Made by a program: the position numbers and the translations under genes. A model generated the notes under the pieces. It made no database searches. It saw only the letters and a list, made by a program, of their open reading frames with translations, and was not told the DNA's origin. From the NCBI GenBank assembly GCA_049999765.1, contig JBNGIQ010009470.1, forward strand, positions 222,259 through 286,258: a stretch of 64,000 nt of DNA. The letters run 5' to 3'. Below are positions 12,632 through 23,607 of the stretch, in pieces (positions within the stretch are counted from its first letter, which is position 1; every line of letters starts with the position of its first letter). Source of the DNA: Phaeoceros laevis. Lineage: Eukaryota > Anthocerotophyta > Anthocerotopsida > Notothyladales.

Positions 12632-12810
12632 CCACGTCACCAAGAGTTTCAGGGTTTATGGTTTCGTTGAAGCCCTAATCCTGTGTCCTTCAGTTTACGC
12701 GAAATGGTCGGGGACTTGAGTGCGGTTGCAGGTATGTCTGCGAGCTGCGAGTTATCCTTGCTGCTGGATTTCTGAGCTGTTTGCGGATACCGAAGGCAAG
12801 TTGTTCAAAG

Positions 12811-13517
12811 ATGGCCAAGAAGTTGGCAAGAGTCATACACTTTCCGAACTTACCTCTTGCTCTGGTTACGCCCACCTCAAGAGTGAACATCACGCAAATC
12901 GCTTTGAGGACCGTTCCAAGCGCCTCTAAGGTAGAAGGTCCTGAGTGTCAAATGTTGATTTTCTGTCGACGGTTACGAGCTTATGTGTCACAGTGCCTGC
13001 TTTGGATTAAATTCTGATGCTCTGCTGCTGTGACATTCCTCTTCTCAGGCAGGGGTTGACGTAACGTTTCTATTTGTCGCAGATTGAGATTCGGAATGTG
13101 CTTCAGTCTGTATACGGGTTGGCTGTACACAAAGTGTGTACCATCAATATGGAGGGGAAGCTTAAGATGTGCAGAAAGATGAGACACTATTACCGAAGGC
13201 CTGACTACAAGAAAGCTTATGTTGTTCTGAAGCAACCTGTGACACTCCCGGACAGTTTGTTCCCATACTCAATTCAGAGTGAAGAGAAAAAGATCAGGGA
13301 GAGAAAATTGGAAGAGAAAGTCTTGGAAGCAAGAAAGGTTGAAGAAGCGAGGGCAAAGGAAAGGAAAGCTGAATTGAAGATGTCGGTGGGAAACAAGGGT
13401 GGCGCAAAGAAGTCTGGGGAAAGCAAGGCTGGAGCGGGGAAGGTTGAAGCTAAGAAAGCCCCTGCCAAAAGCAGATCTCAATACCCTAAGTTTGCTGTGC
13501 CTAAATCTGTTCTCTGA
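12811..13517 (+). CDS. mitochondrial ribosomal protein uL23m, two exons
   Basis: Large-subunit ribosomal protein of the mitochondrion, bound near the peptide exit tunnel. Exon 1 is 12811-12930 and exon 2 is 13083-13517, joined in phase 0 to 184 residues. MAKKLARVIHFPNLPLALVT, ITQIALRTVPSASKIEIRNV, YGLAVHKVCTINMEGK and DYKKAYVVLKQP match the plant L23-like family of about 180 residues. The C-terminal third (from about EEKKIRERKLEEKVLEARK) is a highly charged Lys/Glu/Ala helix and then a Lys/Gly/Ala-rich tail, longer and more repetitive than I remember for flowering-plant homologues. The gene is divergent from the RNA methyltransferase with about 180 bp between the starts. Confidence 0.87.
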
Positions 13518-14680
13518 AGCCCTGGATGGAGCTCCGATGAGGATCTTGATCACACACAGTTGCGTGACAGTTGGAACCGAAGCACCTCATTATTCTCGAT
13601 GTAGGGATATGCTGCTCGCCGGAAAAAGTCTTCGGCCGATGGTGGACTTCATCCCAACCTTGTTGGCAAATGCTAAGAGCTTGCTTTTTTGCTAACACTA
13701 TGGTGTGCGGTAGAGTCCTGCCTGAGGACGATTGGAATGCTAGGCGGGGAGTCCCGGCCGGACTGTCTGGGGTTGCCTGCTTGCCAACTGCAGTGAGACT
13801 GGGACGGCATTATATTCAGAGCTTCACTGCCTGTGTTGGATGTTGAGCCTGTCAACGGCTATATGGAGCTACCGGAGCACTTACGGTACTTTGTTCTGTT
13901 AGGGCGGCTCTCCTGTCCAGATTGTGACACACCAAGGCTACCACGGTTTTACTGCTAGGTTCCATGTAAGCTGGATGGCTTTTGTTAAGAGCATAGCCAG
14001 GTGGAGTTGAAGCACTGAGGTTGTCTGATGCGGCAGGAGACCCTGGTGGACAGAATGCCAGGATGCTTGGAAAGAAAACCCTTGGTGGAAGAGGGATTAG
14101 AAATTGCACTCCGCAAGGTGGAGTAACAACTCGTACACTGTTGTGCGTGTCAAGATTGGAAGATAAGACCTTCCAGCGTTTGAGTCACGATTTCCCCTAT
14201 GGCTTCCTCTGCGAAATGTGAGGTGTCGTAGGCTGTGTCTTACCCCAACAGGCCGGAGATTTCCAATTCGAGGCATTTACTGGTCATTACCTCCAAAGTG
14301 TGAAGTGCCAATCGAGGGAACGCAACATGATGGTTCTCAGGAACCACAGTGGAAGACCAGTTGCAAGTACAAATCGGGTTTTGCGAGGCCCGCGTGAAGT
14401 CAACTTGGGACTGATCCAGGCGAATGCAGACAGAAATTACGAAGCAGAAACTGATGTGAGGAAGCTCCACATCATATTTGGCGTTAGGGGCAGGCGGGCA
14501 AGTACGTCTTACTAGACTGGAAAGTGAACCTTGGATTCGGAGCCGATTATTTGTTGATTAGCTGGATTCGCATTGAGACGGCGATTTCGGTGTTCACGTG
14601 TCCTCAAGGAAGGATAAGGTGGAGGAGTCGAGAGCAGGGGGGGATGAAGCTTTTGTTTCGCACATGCCATAAGAAGCTGG
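13518..14680. other. intergenic region between uL23m and XIP genes
   Basis: Short open frames on both strands (longest about 90 codons) have no recognisable motif and overlap each other antisense. No repeats or RNA genes were recognised. The last part probably carries the XIP promoter and 5' leader. Confidence 0.5.
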
Positions 14681-16049
14681 GTGGCCATTGGAGCTAAGAC
14701 AGGAACACAGCCAGTGGCGTGGGAAGCGCGCGACTTTCCTTGGGAGATGGCACCGGAGGCGGGAGAATCGGATCGGGAGCATGCGGGCGAGCAAGTGAGG
14801 CACTACGTGCAAGAACAGAACGAATTTTCGCTGGTCCGCTACCCTCCTTCCGAGAGGCGGATCAACCCCATCGAGAAGAGGCTGTTGGAAGATCGCAGCC
14901 GCCTCAATCGGCTGCTGGGACTCGCTGACATCTTCAATCCCGAAGTAGAGCTGATATCCCTTCCTCCGTAGCTGATTTTAATGTGCAGGCTGTTGGAGCA
15001 GGTAGCAGCATATGCAATGCCATGCGCAGCTTGCTAGCGAATTCCTCCAAGGAACTGATGGGACGGCAGCCTGGGTGCATGATTTGCAGGTATGGCGCGC
15101 GGCGCTGGTGGAGTTTGTAGCGTCCGTGGTGGTGGATTTCCTGAGCTACACGGCGGTGATGGTCATCCTGAGCACCTGGCAGAGCCCAAACAACCCCAAG
15201 GTGGCCATCGCCCTCATCCACCTGCCCATCGTGGCGCTGGTGATCCTGGCTGCGGCGCCGGCCTCCGGCGGGCACATCAACCCGTGCATCACCCTGGCCA
15301 CCATGATCACCGGCCACTCCTCGCCGGTGCGCGCGGTGCTCTACATCGTGGCGCAGTCGCTGGGGGCGGTGACCGCGGCCGAAATAGCGAAGACTCTGGC
15401 GCCGGATCTGGCCAGACAATTCCTCCTAGGCGGCTGCTCCTTGAACCTCAGCGGCGGGGCGGCGGGCGTGACGGGCGTGAGCATCACGGTCGGCCTGCTC
15501 TCCGAGTTCACCTTCACCTTCAGCCTGCTGCTGCTGGCCTACTTCATCGCCCTGGACCCGCGGCAGTACCTGGTGACGGGCCCCGTGCTGGCGCCGTTCC
15601 TGGTGGGCGCCATCGTCGCGCTGCAGCTCTTCCTCTCGGGCTCCCTCCACCCGGGCTACACCGGCGCCGGCATGCACCCGGCGAGGTGCCTGGGCCCGGC
15701 CGTGGTGCTGGACGCTACGGCGGTGAGTGAGAATTTGTGGGTGTTCTGGGTCGGCCCGTTCATGGCCAGCTTCGCCATGGCGCTCGTATACCACGCCGTG
15801 CCGCCGCACCACGTCGACAAGTACGCTCGGCGCAAGGACATCTTCCACCAGGTGGTCGACCTGGTGCGGCGAAAAGAGGTGGACGAGAGCTCCTACCCGT
15901 CGCAGAGCTTCTCTCGAGTCACTCCTCTGAAGCATCGAGACACCGCTCACGGCGTGGGACAAGCGGACAATGTGCTCCCCAAGACGCACCACGACATCCC
16001 CAAGCCGACGCACCACGACCAGGTTCTCAGGGAACTTCGCTTCGAATAG
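14681..16049 (+). CDS. aquaporin of the X intrinsic protein (XIP) subfamily, two exons
   Basis: Membrane channel of the MIP family; characterised XIPs transport small uncharged solutes. Exon 1 (14681-14944) and exon 2 (15090-16049) join in phase 0, as NPE then VWRAAL. XIP hallmarks are the leader RLNRLLGLADIF, VWRAALVEF at the start of helix 1, LGGCSL in the middle and GYTGAGMHPARC with the subfamily Cys after the second motif. Six hydrophobic spans are visible. Both pore motifs deviate: the first is NPC (15279-15287) in SGGHINPC, and the second is HPA (15675-15683) in GMHPARC. The C-terminal tail is long and His-rich (KTHHDIPKPTHHDQ). The full frame gives 407 residues; starting at the Met at 14747 gives 385, still long for an XIP. 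Exon 2 is very GC-rich, like the F-box gene that follows. Confidence 0.88.
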
Positions 16050-16271
16050 CTAGCTACTAGTCTAAGCTAGTAGCTCTAGTTAGTTACGTACTAGGCTGAT
16101 GAGAAGTTGTTGGCCCTAAGGTGGTGATTAGACCGCATTCCGAGCTTATCTACAGTAATGCAACTTGCCCTCATTACAGGGCAACTTGAGGAGACAAGCA
16201 AGGCCCCTCCTAGTAGGGAGGGCCATTTCTGTCTGTCAGGGTTGGCGTCTGAGTGTTTGTGTCCGAAGGGC

Positions 16272-17540
16272 ATGGAAGGAGGAGGAGAGCAAGGGCATTC
16301 GGTGTGGTTGCCGGAGGAGGTGGAGGAGCTCATTCTGGCATGGCTGCCGGCAGTGAACCTGGTGAGGCTGCGGCTGGTGTGCAAGCGCTGGCATGCCCTC
16401 ACCTCGTCCCGGGCTTTCCTCCGCCTACGAGCTCAGAAGAAGCCTGCGGCCGATAGCTGGGCGCTGGTGTTTGATCACATGTTCAGCGGCAAGGGCGTCC
16501 TGGCATGGCGCCCGATGCCAACGATCCGCGGCTCCTCCCCGAGCTCCTCCTCCTCCTCCTCTTCCTCCTCAGGAGGAGGTGTCTGGCAGCAGCTCCCGCT
16601 CCAGTTCCTGCCCTCCCACCTTTCCCTCACCTTCCTGGTGGCCGCGGGCGGCGGCATCCTGTGCCTCATCAATTCCGCGGGCCTCATCACCGTGTGCAAC
16701 CCGCTCACTCGGACGTGGAGGCAGCTGCCCCCGCCCAACCAGCGGCGCAACCCGCCGCTCATGATGGGCGTGCTGGACGAGCCACAGCGGGGGGGATACC
16801 AGGTGCTCATCGTGGGGGGCAGTTGCGCGGGCGCGGGCGCGGGCGGACCCGCGCCGCCCGTCGGCTTCACCCACGCCATCGAGCTCTTCGACTCCGCCAA
16901 GGAGCGATGGACGGTGGTGGGCAGGCTGCCCGACGGGGTGATGCCCAAGGTGTTCAAAATCTTCGGGCCGGCCAACCTGGTGCACTGCAACGGCGTCTTC
17001 TACTGCGTCACCTGGCACCCGCACCTCATCATGGGATTCCACATGCGCCGCCGGGTGTGGGTGGAGATCGCGCTGCCGCTGGAGCTGCGCTTGCACCACA
17101 TCGAGCTGGACACGCATCTGGTGGAGAGGAATGGCCAGCTCCTGCTGGTGGCGCCCGTCAAGCGCAAGTACGGCTGGGCCGTCAAGGTGTGGGGGCTGTG
17201 CCGGAGGAGGGCGCCGCCGCCGCCTCCTCCGCCGGCCTGCCTCCCTCCCGATGACCCACTCCTCCGGGTCACCGACAAGAATGTGGAGTGGAGGGAGGTG
17301 GCGAGGATGCCGCCGGACAGGACCGCCTTGCTCTTCGGCGCCAATGGCCACGGCCGGGCTGAAGGCTTCGAGTGCGCCGGCTACGGCAACCGCCTCATCT
17401 TCACCAGCCCCAAGTTCCCCTCCTGCCTCACCCTCGACCTCAAGCAGAGAGTGTGGGAGTGGATGGAGGAGCTTCCGCGGGGGGTTCAAGCTCCCTGGTT
17501 CTCCCTCACCTTTCAACCTAGGTTGGATGCTACTCTCTAG
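16272..17540 (+). CDS. F-box protein with kelch-like C-terminal region, single exon
   Basis: Predicted substrate receptor of an SCF ubiquitin ligase, binding SKP1 through its F-box. The 422-residue intronless frame starts at MEGGGEQGHS, and the F-box follows at about residues 12-50 (LPEEVEELILAWLPAVNLVR then LRLVCKRWHAL). A Ser-rich tract encoded by TCC repeats lies near residue 95. The rest has kelch/F-box-associated-type segments such as VCNPLTRTWRQLPPP, IELFDSAKERWTVVGRLPDG and LDLKQRVWEWMEELPRG. A Pro-rich insert (PPPPPPPA) occurs near residue 315. An in-frame extension upstream to 16158 is possible but lacks conserved sequence. GC content is high and several long antisense frames are artefacts of that composition. 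Confidence 0.85.
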   Translation: MEGGGEQGHSVWLPEEVEELILAWLPAVNLVRLRLVCKRWHALTSSRAFLRLRAQKKPAADSWALVFDHMFSGKGVLAWRPMPTIRGSSPSSSSSSSSSSGGGVWQQLPLQFLPSHLSLTFLVAAGGGILCLINSAGLITVCNPLTRTWRQLPPPNQRRNPPLMMGVLDEPQRGGYQVLIVGGSCAGAGAGGPAPPVGFTHAIELFDSAKERWTVVGRLPDGVMPKVFKIFGPANLVHCNGVFYCVTWHPHLIMGFHMRRRVWVEIALPLELRLHHIELDTHLVERNGQLLLVAPVKRKYGWAVKVWGLCRRRAPPPPPPPACLPPDDPLLRVTDKNVEWREVARMPPDRTALLFGANGHGRAEGFECAGYGNRLIFTSPKFPSCLTLDLKQRVWEWMEELPRGVQAPWFSLTFQPRLDATL

Positions 17541-17862
17541 GCTACTACTTACAAGCTTGCTCTTCCCCGTATGCTTTTGCTTGAGCGAACGAGCACGTTC
17601 GCTGTGTATTTTATTTTTGTACAGTTCTGCCCCCGATGCCTGGTTTTCCTTCAATCTGTGAGTTGCCTCGGATGGTTCACAAGCAGGAGAGAGGTGCTGT
17701 CAACACAAAGAAAGCCATGTTCTTCGAGCTTGCCACATTTGTAATTTCTTCCCAGTTGCTTTGCCTTGGAAAGCAGAGGCTTTGCTTCATGGTTATGTAC
17801 ACAAAGAAAAAACCACCTTACAAATGAGTTTTCAAGACCTGGTGTTGTGTATGCGAAAGATT
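17541..17862. other. convergent 3' intergenic region
   Basis: Separates the 3' ends of the F-box gene (+) and the LEA-like gene (-). It is T-rich and probably holds both polyadenylation regions. No gene was seen. Confidence 0.5.
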
Positions 17863-19369
17863 CTACGAGCTTTGACTGCGTCCATGGCTCGCATCTGATC
17901 CTACCAACCCAATCCTCCTTGCAAACCTGCCCAGAACTCCTGTCTCTTCATCACTGGTAGAGTCCTGTATTAGAGTGCCCTTATTATCGCTTTTCAGGCC
18001 GAGCGTTTCCTGGACAGTGTCACCTACTGCTGCCACCTCTTCCTTCACCCTGTCCAGCACACCGGGGGCCTTCACCTCCTCCAGAGGTGGAATGTCTTCC
18101 TTGGAGGAAGGCAGCCGGTCTTGTGCAACTGGAGTGGACAGAGCTGGTGGTGCATCACCAGTTGCAGCTTCGCCTGGCGGCCCGGACTGCATCAGCAAGA
18201 AAGATTTATAAAGTCAGGGCAACAACAACACATGAGAATAAAACAGCTTCGGGGGGCGATGGACAAATACCACAAGCTTATCCTTCAAATAAGTTAGGGC
18301 AGTCTACACGGGCTAGTGCTAGACGGGCAAGACTAATTTGCTAGCACACACCTCCTTGTAAGCTGACCACTTAGGGTTCGTATGCACGAAACCAGTAGGA
18401 TCTTCTAGTTGTTGGGTATTCCGCTTAAGAGGTGCGTCTGAGTCCTCCTCATATCCAGTGCCAAGCTCGCTGCTAGGCAGGGCACCCTCGGCCAAAGAGG
18501 TAGGTGTGCCTGCCGTAGCCATCTGCTCTCGGACGTCAAGTGTTGGTTCCTTGATCGCCTCCTCTCTGTGGCCACCGGACGTGAAAATCCTCTCAGAGCC
18601 GGAGGAATCCGTGGAAAAGCTCGGGTCGGACCCGCTTGACGCCTCCGACTCAACGGCAATTTCCTCGGGGTCTGGTCTGCGATCGGAATGCTTCCGAGGA
18701 CTTCCTCCCTCGCTGCTCCACACCTTCTGCTTCAACCTGGTCAGCAGTCCCGGCTTCGCCTCGTGGCCTTTCTTCTCCGTCCCTAGCTTCACCTTGTCCT
18801 TGTCCGTGATTTTGTCCTTGATCTTCTGCAATGTGGATCGGTGAGGCTGCGGATCGTCCTCCGTCGTGTAGGACAGTTTTAGGTCCCCTGTTTCCCGAGT
18901 CACTTCTTCCACGGGGTCAGTGCTTTTAGGTCCGGCTGATATATCCCGATCTTCCTCCCCACGCCTTTCCTTCACGCTGTGCAGCACGGGTGATCTCCCT
19001 TCCACAGGTGACGGCTCCTCCACGTCATAGGAGGTCTTGATCTGACCAGCTCCTATGCTGCCCAAACTGTATTCCGTCTTATGCACGTGTCCGTCATGTA
19101 TCTCCGCATCTGTTCCAAGCATGCATGCACAGGCGGGCAAATAAGTTAGAGACCAGACTGTCAAAAATGCTGGCAAGGCGTCCGCCTGACATGCAACTAC
19201 CGCAAGATCCTGCTGGTCTTAAACAAAAATTCCGGTGCCGGGAGATCGGAGAAGTAAGTTGCTGAAGTAACACTTACAGCGTACCTCTGGAGCCAAGGGC
19301 TGCACCTCGCAGAGTACTCTCCTCCTCTTGTTCGTACCCTGAACGCTTTTGCCCCTGAAGTGAAGACAT
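17863..19369 (-). CDS. disordered acidic LEA/LTI65-like protein, three exons
   Basis: Minus-strand exons 19369-19285, 19109-18352 and 18186-17863 join in frame to 388 residues. The product is very hydrophilic, rich in Glu, Asp, Lys, Ser and Gly, without a signal peptide or membrane span. It contains recurring short helical blocks of the type hydrophobic-x-x-hydrophobic-Lys: LHSVKERRG, LQKIKDKITDKDKVKLG, LLTRLKQKVW, VLDRVKEEVAAVGDTVQ and VLGRFARRIGLVG. This recalls plant low-temperature-induced/CAP160-like (LTI65, RD29) or other LEA-type stress proteins, but no signature is conclusive. A role in desiccation or cold tolerance is inference. The start is the only ATG that puts a short exon in phase; another first exon is possible. 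Confidence 0.6.
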
Positions 19370-19648
19370 AAGTGAAGAACCGTGACGATGTGCGTTGCAG
19401 CTTGTGGACAGTCCTCCGCTTCCAGAGTCCGATGCGAGAGCAGTCCACTTGGCCCCCAACCTCTTGTTGAAAGGAGCAGAGAAGCTGCCTCCCTCTGAGC
19501 ACCAAGTTTCTTTGAGTGTACTAGTCCAACACTCAGTGTCCAGTGCGGAAAAGAAGGGAGGAGGCACATTACAGCGCCGCGTGGAACAACACGCGGCCGG
19601 TTTGAGGGGTGCCTCTTGGCAAGGGCGAGTACGAGTACTTATTATTAA

Positions 19649-20708
19649 CAGCGCTCACCGAGTTCCGACTAGCAAGTGTTATTTACCGGCAAAGCCGGCA
19701 AACCTGCCGGCTCCATACGGGTTTAGCCGGGAAAAAAAGGCACGTATGCCGGTTAGGTATGGGATATGCCGGATTTTTGCCGGTTATATTATTGAGTAGC
19801 AGGAAAAAGTTAAGTACTTCATGTAGTCTTATTAGTCTACTAAATATAATATTATACTTTTTATAAAAACTATTACTAGTACAGAGTTAGTACTACTACT
19901 AAAGTAGTGGATTTTTAAGACACTTTCTATACTTAAGGGACATGGCACTTTCTAAGGAACACTTTTTTTAAGAAACCTAGATTTTTGCAAGATATTTAAT
20001 TTAGCGGCTGATACGCTGGCTAACAGGGCGGTGCAGGTGCACCGCCCTCCCAGGTTGGTCTTCTGTGCTGCATTACTACTTTGTCCATTATGTTTTTGAA
20101 CTGTGGGTAAGTTGGGCAAGTTGAAGTTTCCAAGAGGCATGGAGAATTGTGGGTGGAACTGAAGATCTACGAAGAAGGATGCCTAATCTATATATTCTTT
20201 CTTGTATAGCACGTGTGCAATGTGCTAGTACATCAACATGTAAGCGTGGGTTTTCCACACAAACCAGGATAAAAGATAGGTACAGGAACAACTTAAAGGG
20301 TTTGGATGCTATAATGCGCATAACTAGTGAAGAACCAGACAACATGGAAGATTATGACTTCACGGAAGCAATAAAAATATGGAAGAATGGTGTAAAAACT
20401 CGGCGTTATGTTTACTCAAGAATGCAACAACATAAATTTTCATGGAGAACAGAGGATGTAGGATGGGAAGGTGAGAAAAAGTGAAATATGAAAAAAGAGT
20501 AAAAAAAGAGTATAGGTGAGGGCAAGGGTACTCTATGAGGGGAAAAAAAGGTGGCTGGGTCAGCTGGATTTTTGCACGTTTTGCCGGATTTTTGCCGGTG
20601 CCAAATTGTATTAGCGGGAACTTGCCGGTTGCCGTGAAAACTTGCCGGTTAGAGTGGAGATGTGCAGGAAAAGAGCCGGTTAGTAAAAAAATTCTTGGTG
20701 AGCACCGG
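19649..20708. mobile_element. hAT-like element with CCGG-rich subterminal repeats
   Basis: The left end contains GCTCACCGAG (19651 on) and the right end contains CTTGGTGAGC, forming short imperfect terminal inverted repeats. Inside each end is a cluster of CCGG-containing motifs in opposite orientation (ACCGGCAAA, GCCGGCAAACC, TTTGCCGGTT on the left at about 19680-19790; TTGCCGG repeated on the right at about 20575-20690). Such subterminal repeats are typical transposase-binding regions of hAT elements. The interior holds a hAT transposase C-terminal remnant (20149-20484). GTACTTA occurs just outside both ends (19635 and 20708) but is not flush with the left terminus, so the target duplication is unproven. 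At about 1.06 kb the copy is non-autonomous. Confidence 0.6.
20149..20484 (+). pseudogene. hAT-family transposase C-terminal fragment
   Basis: The open frame contains RGFSTQTRIKDRYRNNLKG and LDAIMRITSEEP, then DFTEAIKIWKNGVKTRR. This matches the C-terminal dimerisation region common in hAT and zinc-finger-862-like transposases, where a block of the form RxFSxxxRIKxxxRNxL is followed by LxxLMRIxxEGP and xxAIxxW. Only this end of the transposase is present, so it is a fragment. Confidence 0.65.
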
Positions 20709-20917
20709 TACTTAACCTCGTCTGCCCGTGAGATAATGATGCTGCCCTTGACATAATGTGGCTGCCCGAGACATAATCGTGCGAGACCTCAACATATAAT
20801 TAGTTTCGCCTCGGGTGGGCACAATGTCCTCGCCCCCACACGCGCCATGTCTCGAAAGCGTGTAAGTTAATGGCCAGCGACCGGTTAACCCTTTTTTGCA
20901 GGGCACACCACACATGG

Positions 20918-21320
20918 GACGACTTGGGGTTTGACATGGCATATCGTATGTATTTCTCCTCTAGATGACATGCGCCCTATATAAAAATGTGTCCAGCGTT
21001 TTCCTCTATCCACCGTACCACATTTGTATAGAATGAGAGACTACTTGGGGTTTGACGTATTGGACGACTTGGGGTTTGACGTAGCATATCTTATGTATTT
21101 CTCCTCTAGATGAGATGCGCCATATATAACAATGTGTCCAACGTTTTTCTCTATCCGACGTACCACATTTGTATAGAATGAGAGACGACTTGGGGTTAGC
21201 GTTTTCCTCTATCCGACCGTACCACATTTGTATAGAATGAGAGATGACTTGGGGTTTGACGCGACATATATCTTATGTATTTCTCCTCTAGATGACATGC
21301 GCCCTACAGTCTAGGGTGCA
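20918..21320. repeat. irregular tandem repeat array, unit about 60-145 bp
   Basis: GACTTGGGGTTTGAC occurs at about 20921, 21066 and 21246, with a truncated copy at about 21186 and a variant at about 21041. Other parts recur in fixed order: ATCTTATGTATTTCTCCTCT, AGATGACATGCGCC, ATATAAAAATGTGTCCA, CGTTTTCCTCTATCC, GTACCACATTTGTATAGA and ATGAGAGA. Copy lengths differ because segments were deleted. The array lies between the hAT-like element and other transposon debris. Confidence 0.75.
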
Positions 21321-23600
21321 ACTTCTAGTAACCTGATGCGTGTTTCACATAAGAAATCAAAGATAGCCTAGTTTTAGGGTTTAGGATTTAGGGCTGCCAA
21401 ACAAACCATCATATTGTAGTAGTAGTAAGGAGCCACGCTATACGGATTCCATGTTAGGATCGAGCACACCGTCATGTCCGTGACATGCTAAGTATTACTA
21501 CTCGACATGTCATCTATGACGATTAAGCTATGTCATGTTAGTAATTGCACTTACTATTACAAAACAAGCTCACGCCAACTTCAAAGGAGGTTAGATGTTG
21601 TTGTTTGCCACAATCAGTGATGCTTGTGCATCCGGCATCATCTTATAAGTACATATTAAGGAGCATATCCAAGTACCTAATATTAAGGATATTAACCTAG
21701 GTTTGTGTAAACATGTTTCCTTAATCTTTAAAACATATTATTATATTTAGAGAAAATAAAAACTATTGTACCCATTCGCATACCGGCGCCCACACAAGGT
21801 CAAGGGGACTGTAATCTCAAAAACACATCACACATACACATACATTATAGGAGACAAGGCGTATACATCCTTGCCTCCCATGGGTGATTGCTCCGTTTAA
21901 AGCATTTAGAGCTAGGAACATGCCAGATATTAAGGTTAGTATCGTTTTCTATTTAGGAAACATATCTTAGTACCTAAGTATTAAGAACATTAACCTACTT
22001 TGAAGTTGGTATGAATATGTTTCCTTGATCTTAAGCATAATATGATTAAAGTATTTAGAGCTAGGAACATGCCACAAAAGCATATGCATTTTAGTAGGCA
22101 GCCTACTCAAGCTAGGGATACATGTAGAGCATTCATTTCAATTGTTGAAATTTATGTACTTTGGGCGGGATCTAGTACAAGTCCCAGCTCGTAAGCACAC
22201 TTTTCTGCCTACTTGGCTCCACTTTGCTTGCATCCTCCACAGTATGTGGTTGGATAGCATGCAGCTGTAGATGTAAATTTTGAGGCAGAGGAGAGGGGTA
22301 TTGAGGATTGACTTGAAAGGCATAGGAAAAACAAAGCGAACACAATTATCCCACATGAAACAACCTGAATATTCAACTAAATGTTTAACAAAATTGAGCT
22401 CTACTTCTAAATGTTAAACAAAATTGAGCTACATATGCTCTTGAATATTTGACAAAAATTGGGCAGGTTCCCTTGGCAGGAACTTACTAGGGCTCAGCTT
22501 GCAATGTTCAGATGCCATTTGGGGAACAGGAGGACACGCCTCAAGCCCAAGACTTCAATTGTGCCCGTTAAACGCGATGGGCACAAATTCAAGTGGCAAT
22601 CCCATTGCTATATCCTAGCTGCTGGGAACTTGCAGGCTACAATAGGGTGCTTTCCATGTGTCCCCCCCTTGGATTTGTATAGTTGGTCTTTTGCCCTTCG
22701 TAAAACAATGATGCCATAGTCAAATATTATAAAAAATTATATATTTGGAATCACTGGAATGAGATCTATCCAAACATATAAAAAAGTTTAAGATTGGACA
22801 AGTGCACATGTACGCAAGTACACATGTCCCCCCCTTGGTCATAGGTACTTGATGGCAACTGGTGGGCATTGTAGGTACTATTTTCGTTCGCGATTTTTAG
22901 CACACATAGATGTCAGTATTAAGAGTCTAAAAGTACCTTTGTTGACTAGGATGACAATTGCAAGTAGGTGTAGTAGCTTGAAGGGTTGGAGTACTTGAAG
23001 GACCTACAGGAACTTTCTATGGGTAAAATCATCCTCATAGTTATTCCTCGTGTCCTTCAAGTACTCCAACCCTCCAACCCTCCATGCCTCCAAATACTCC
23101 AACACTCCAACCCTTCAACCCTCCAATACGTCAAGCATCAAAGTACCAAAGTACCAAAGCACTCCCACCGAAAGTCACCCTACTCTAGCCTGCAAGGACC
23201 CTGCTCAACGGAAGCGACTCAGCGTGGAGCTAGGGAGCTTTTTTTGGTCAAGGTAAAACAGCTAGCTGACTTAGTAGTTTCTACTGCAGCGATCCGCAGA
23301 GACCTGACACTGGGCTGAGAGGGTGTTATTAATGGCTAGTGTACGTGTCTACTTCAAAAGTGCTCGCGCCTATTTCACTAAAAACAAATATATTTGACAA
23401 AATTGAGCTATAGATGTCGTTGTCAATGAATGCACACAACCATCAATTCTCGTAGTTTTCCACAAATTCTACTGTCACAAAAATGAGCTAGGAATTGCTG
23501 TTTGACAGAGCTCTACTACTACAAAAACGTTGTGCAACTAAAACACACATGTGTGTAGATACGTAATTATTGAGGTGGTGAAGAATGGAGGTGCAGATGC
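21321..23600. other. AT-rich intergenic DNA with repeat debris
   Basis: No gene is recognised. Two passages share AAAGCATTTAGAGCTAGGAA and related text (about 21898 and 22050), and TTAAGGA/ATTAACCTA-type blocks recur, indicating decayed repeats. A frame at 22459-22719 with FPWQELTRAQLAMFRCHLGN has no identifiable family. The C/A-rich minisatellite at 23065-23160 is listed separately. Confidence 0.5.
23065..23160. repeat. CTCCAAC-rich minisatellite
   Basis: The strand reads as successive variants of an 8-10 base unit based on CCCTCCAA or ACTCCAAC, then CAAAGTACCAAAGTACC. The reverse complement GGAGTACTTGAAGG also appears just upstream at about 22987, so a short inverted copy flanks the array. 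No coding role is apparent. Confidence 0.6.
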
Positions 23601-23607
23601 CAGTTAA

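Noticed and set aside
15426-16016. Long minus-strand frame antisense to the XIP gene
   Set aside because: High GC removes stops; the product is an Arg/His/Glu-rich string with no motif, and the plus strand is a clear aquaporin.
16569-17654. 361-codon minus-strand frame antisense to the F-box gene
   Set aside because: A compositional shadow of a GC-rich coding exon, with no recognisable domain.
20918-21320. CRISPR-like array
   Set aside because: The units are long and variable with no regular spacer structure, and the genome is eukaryotic.
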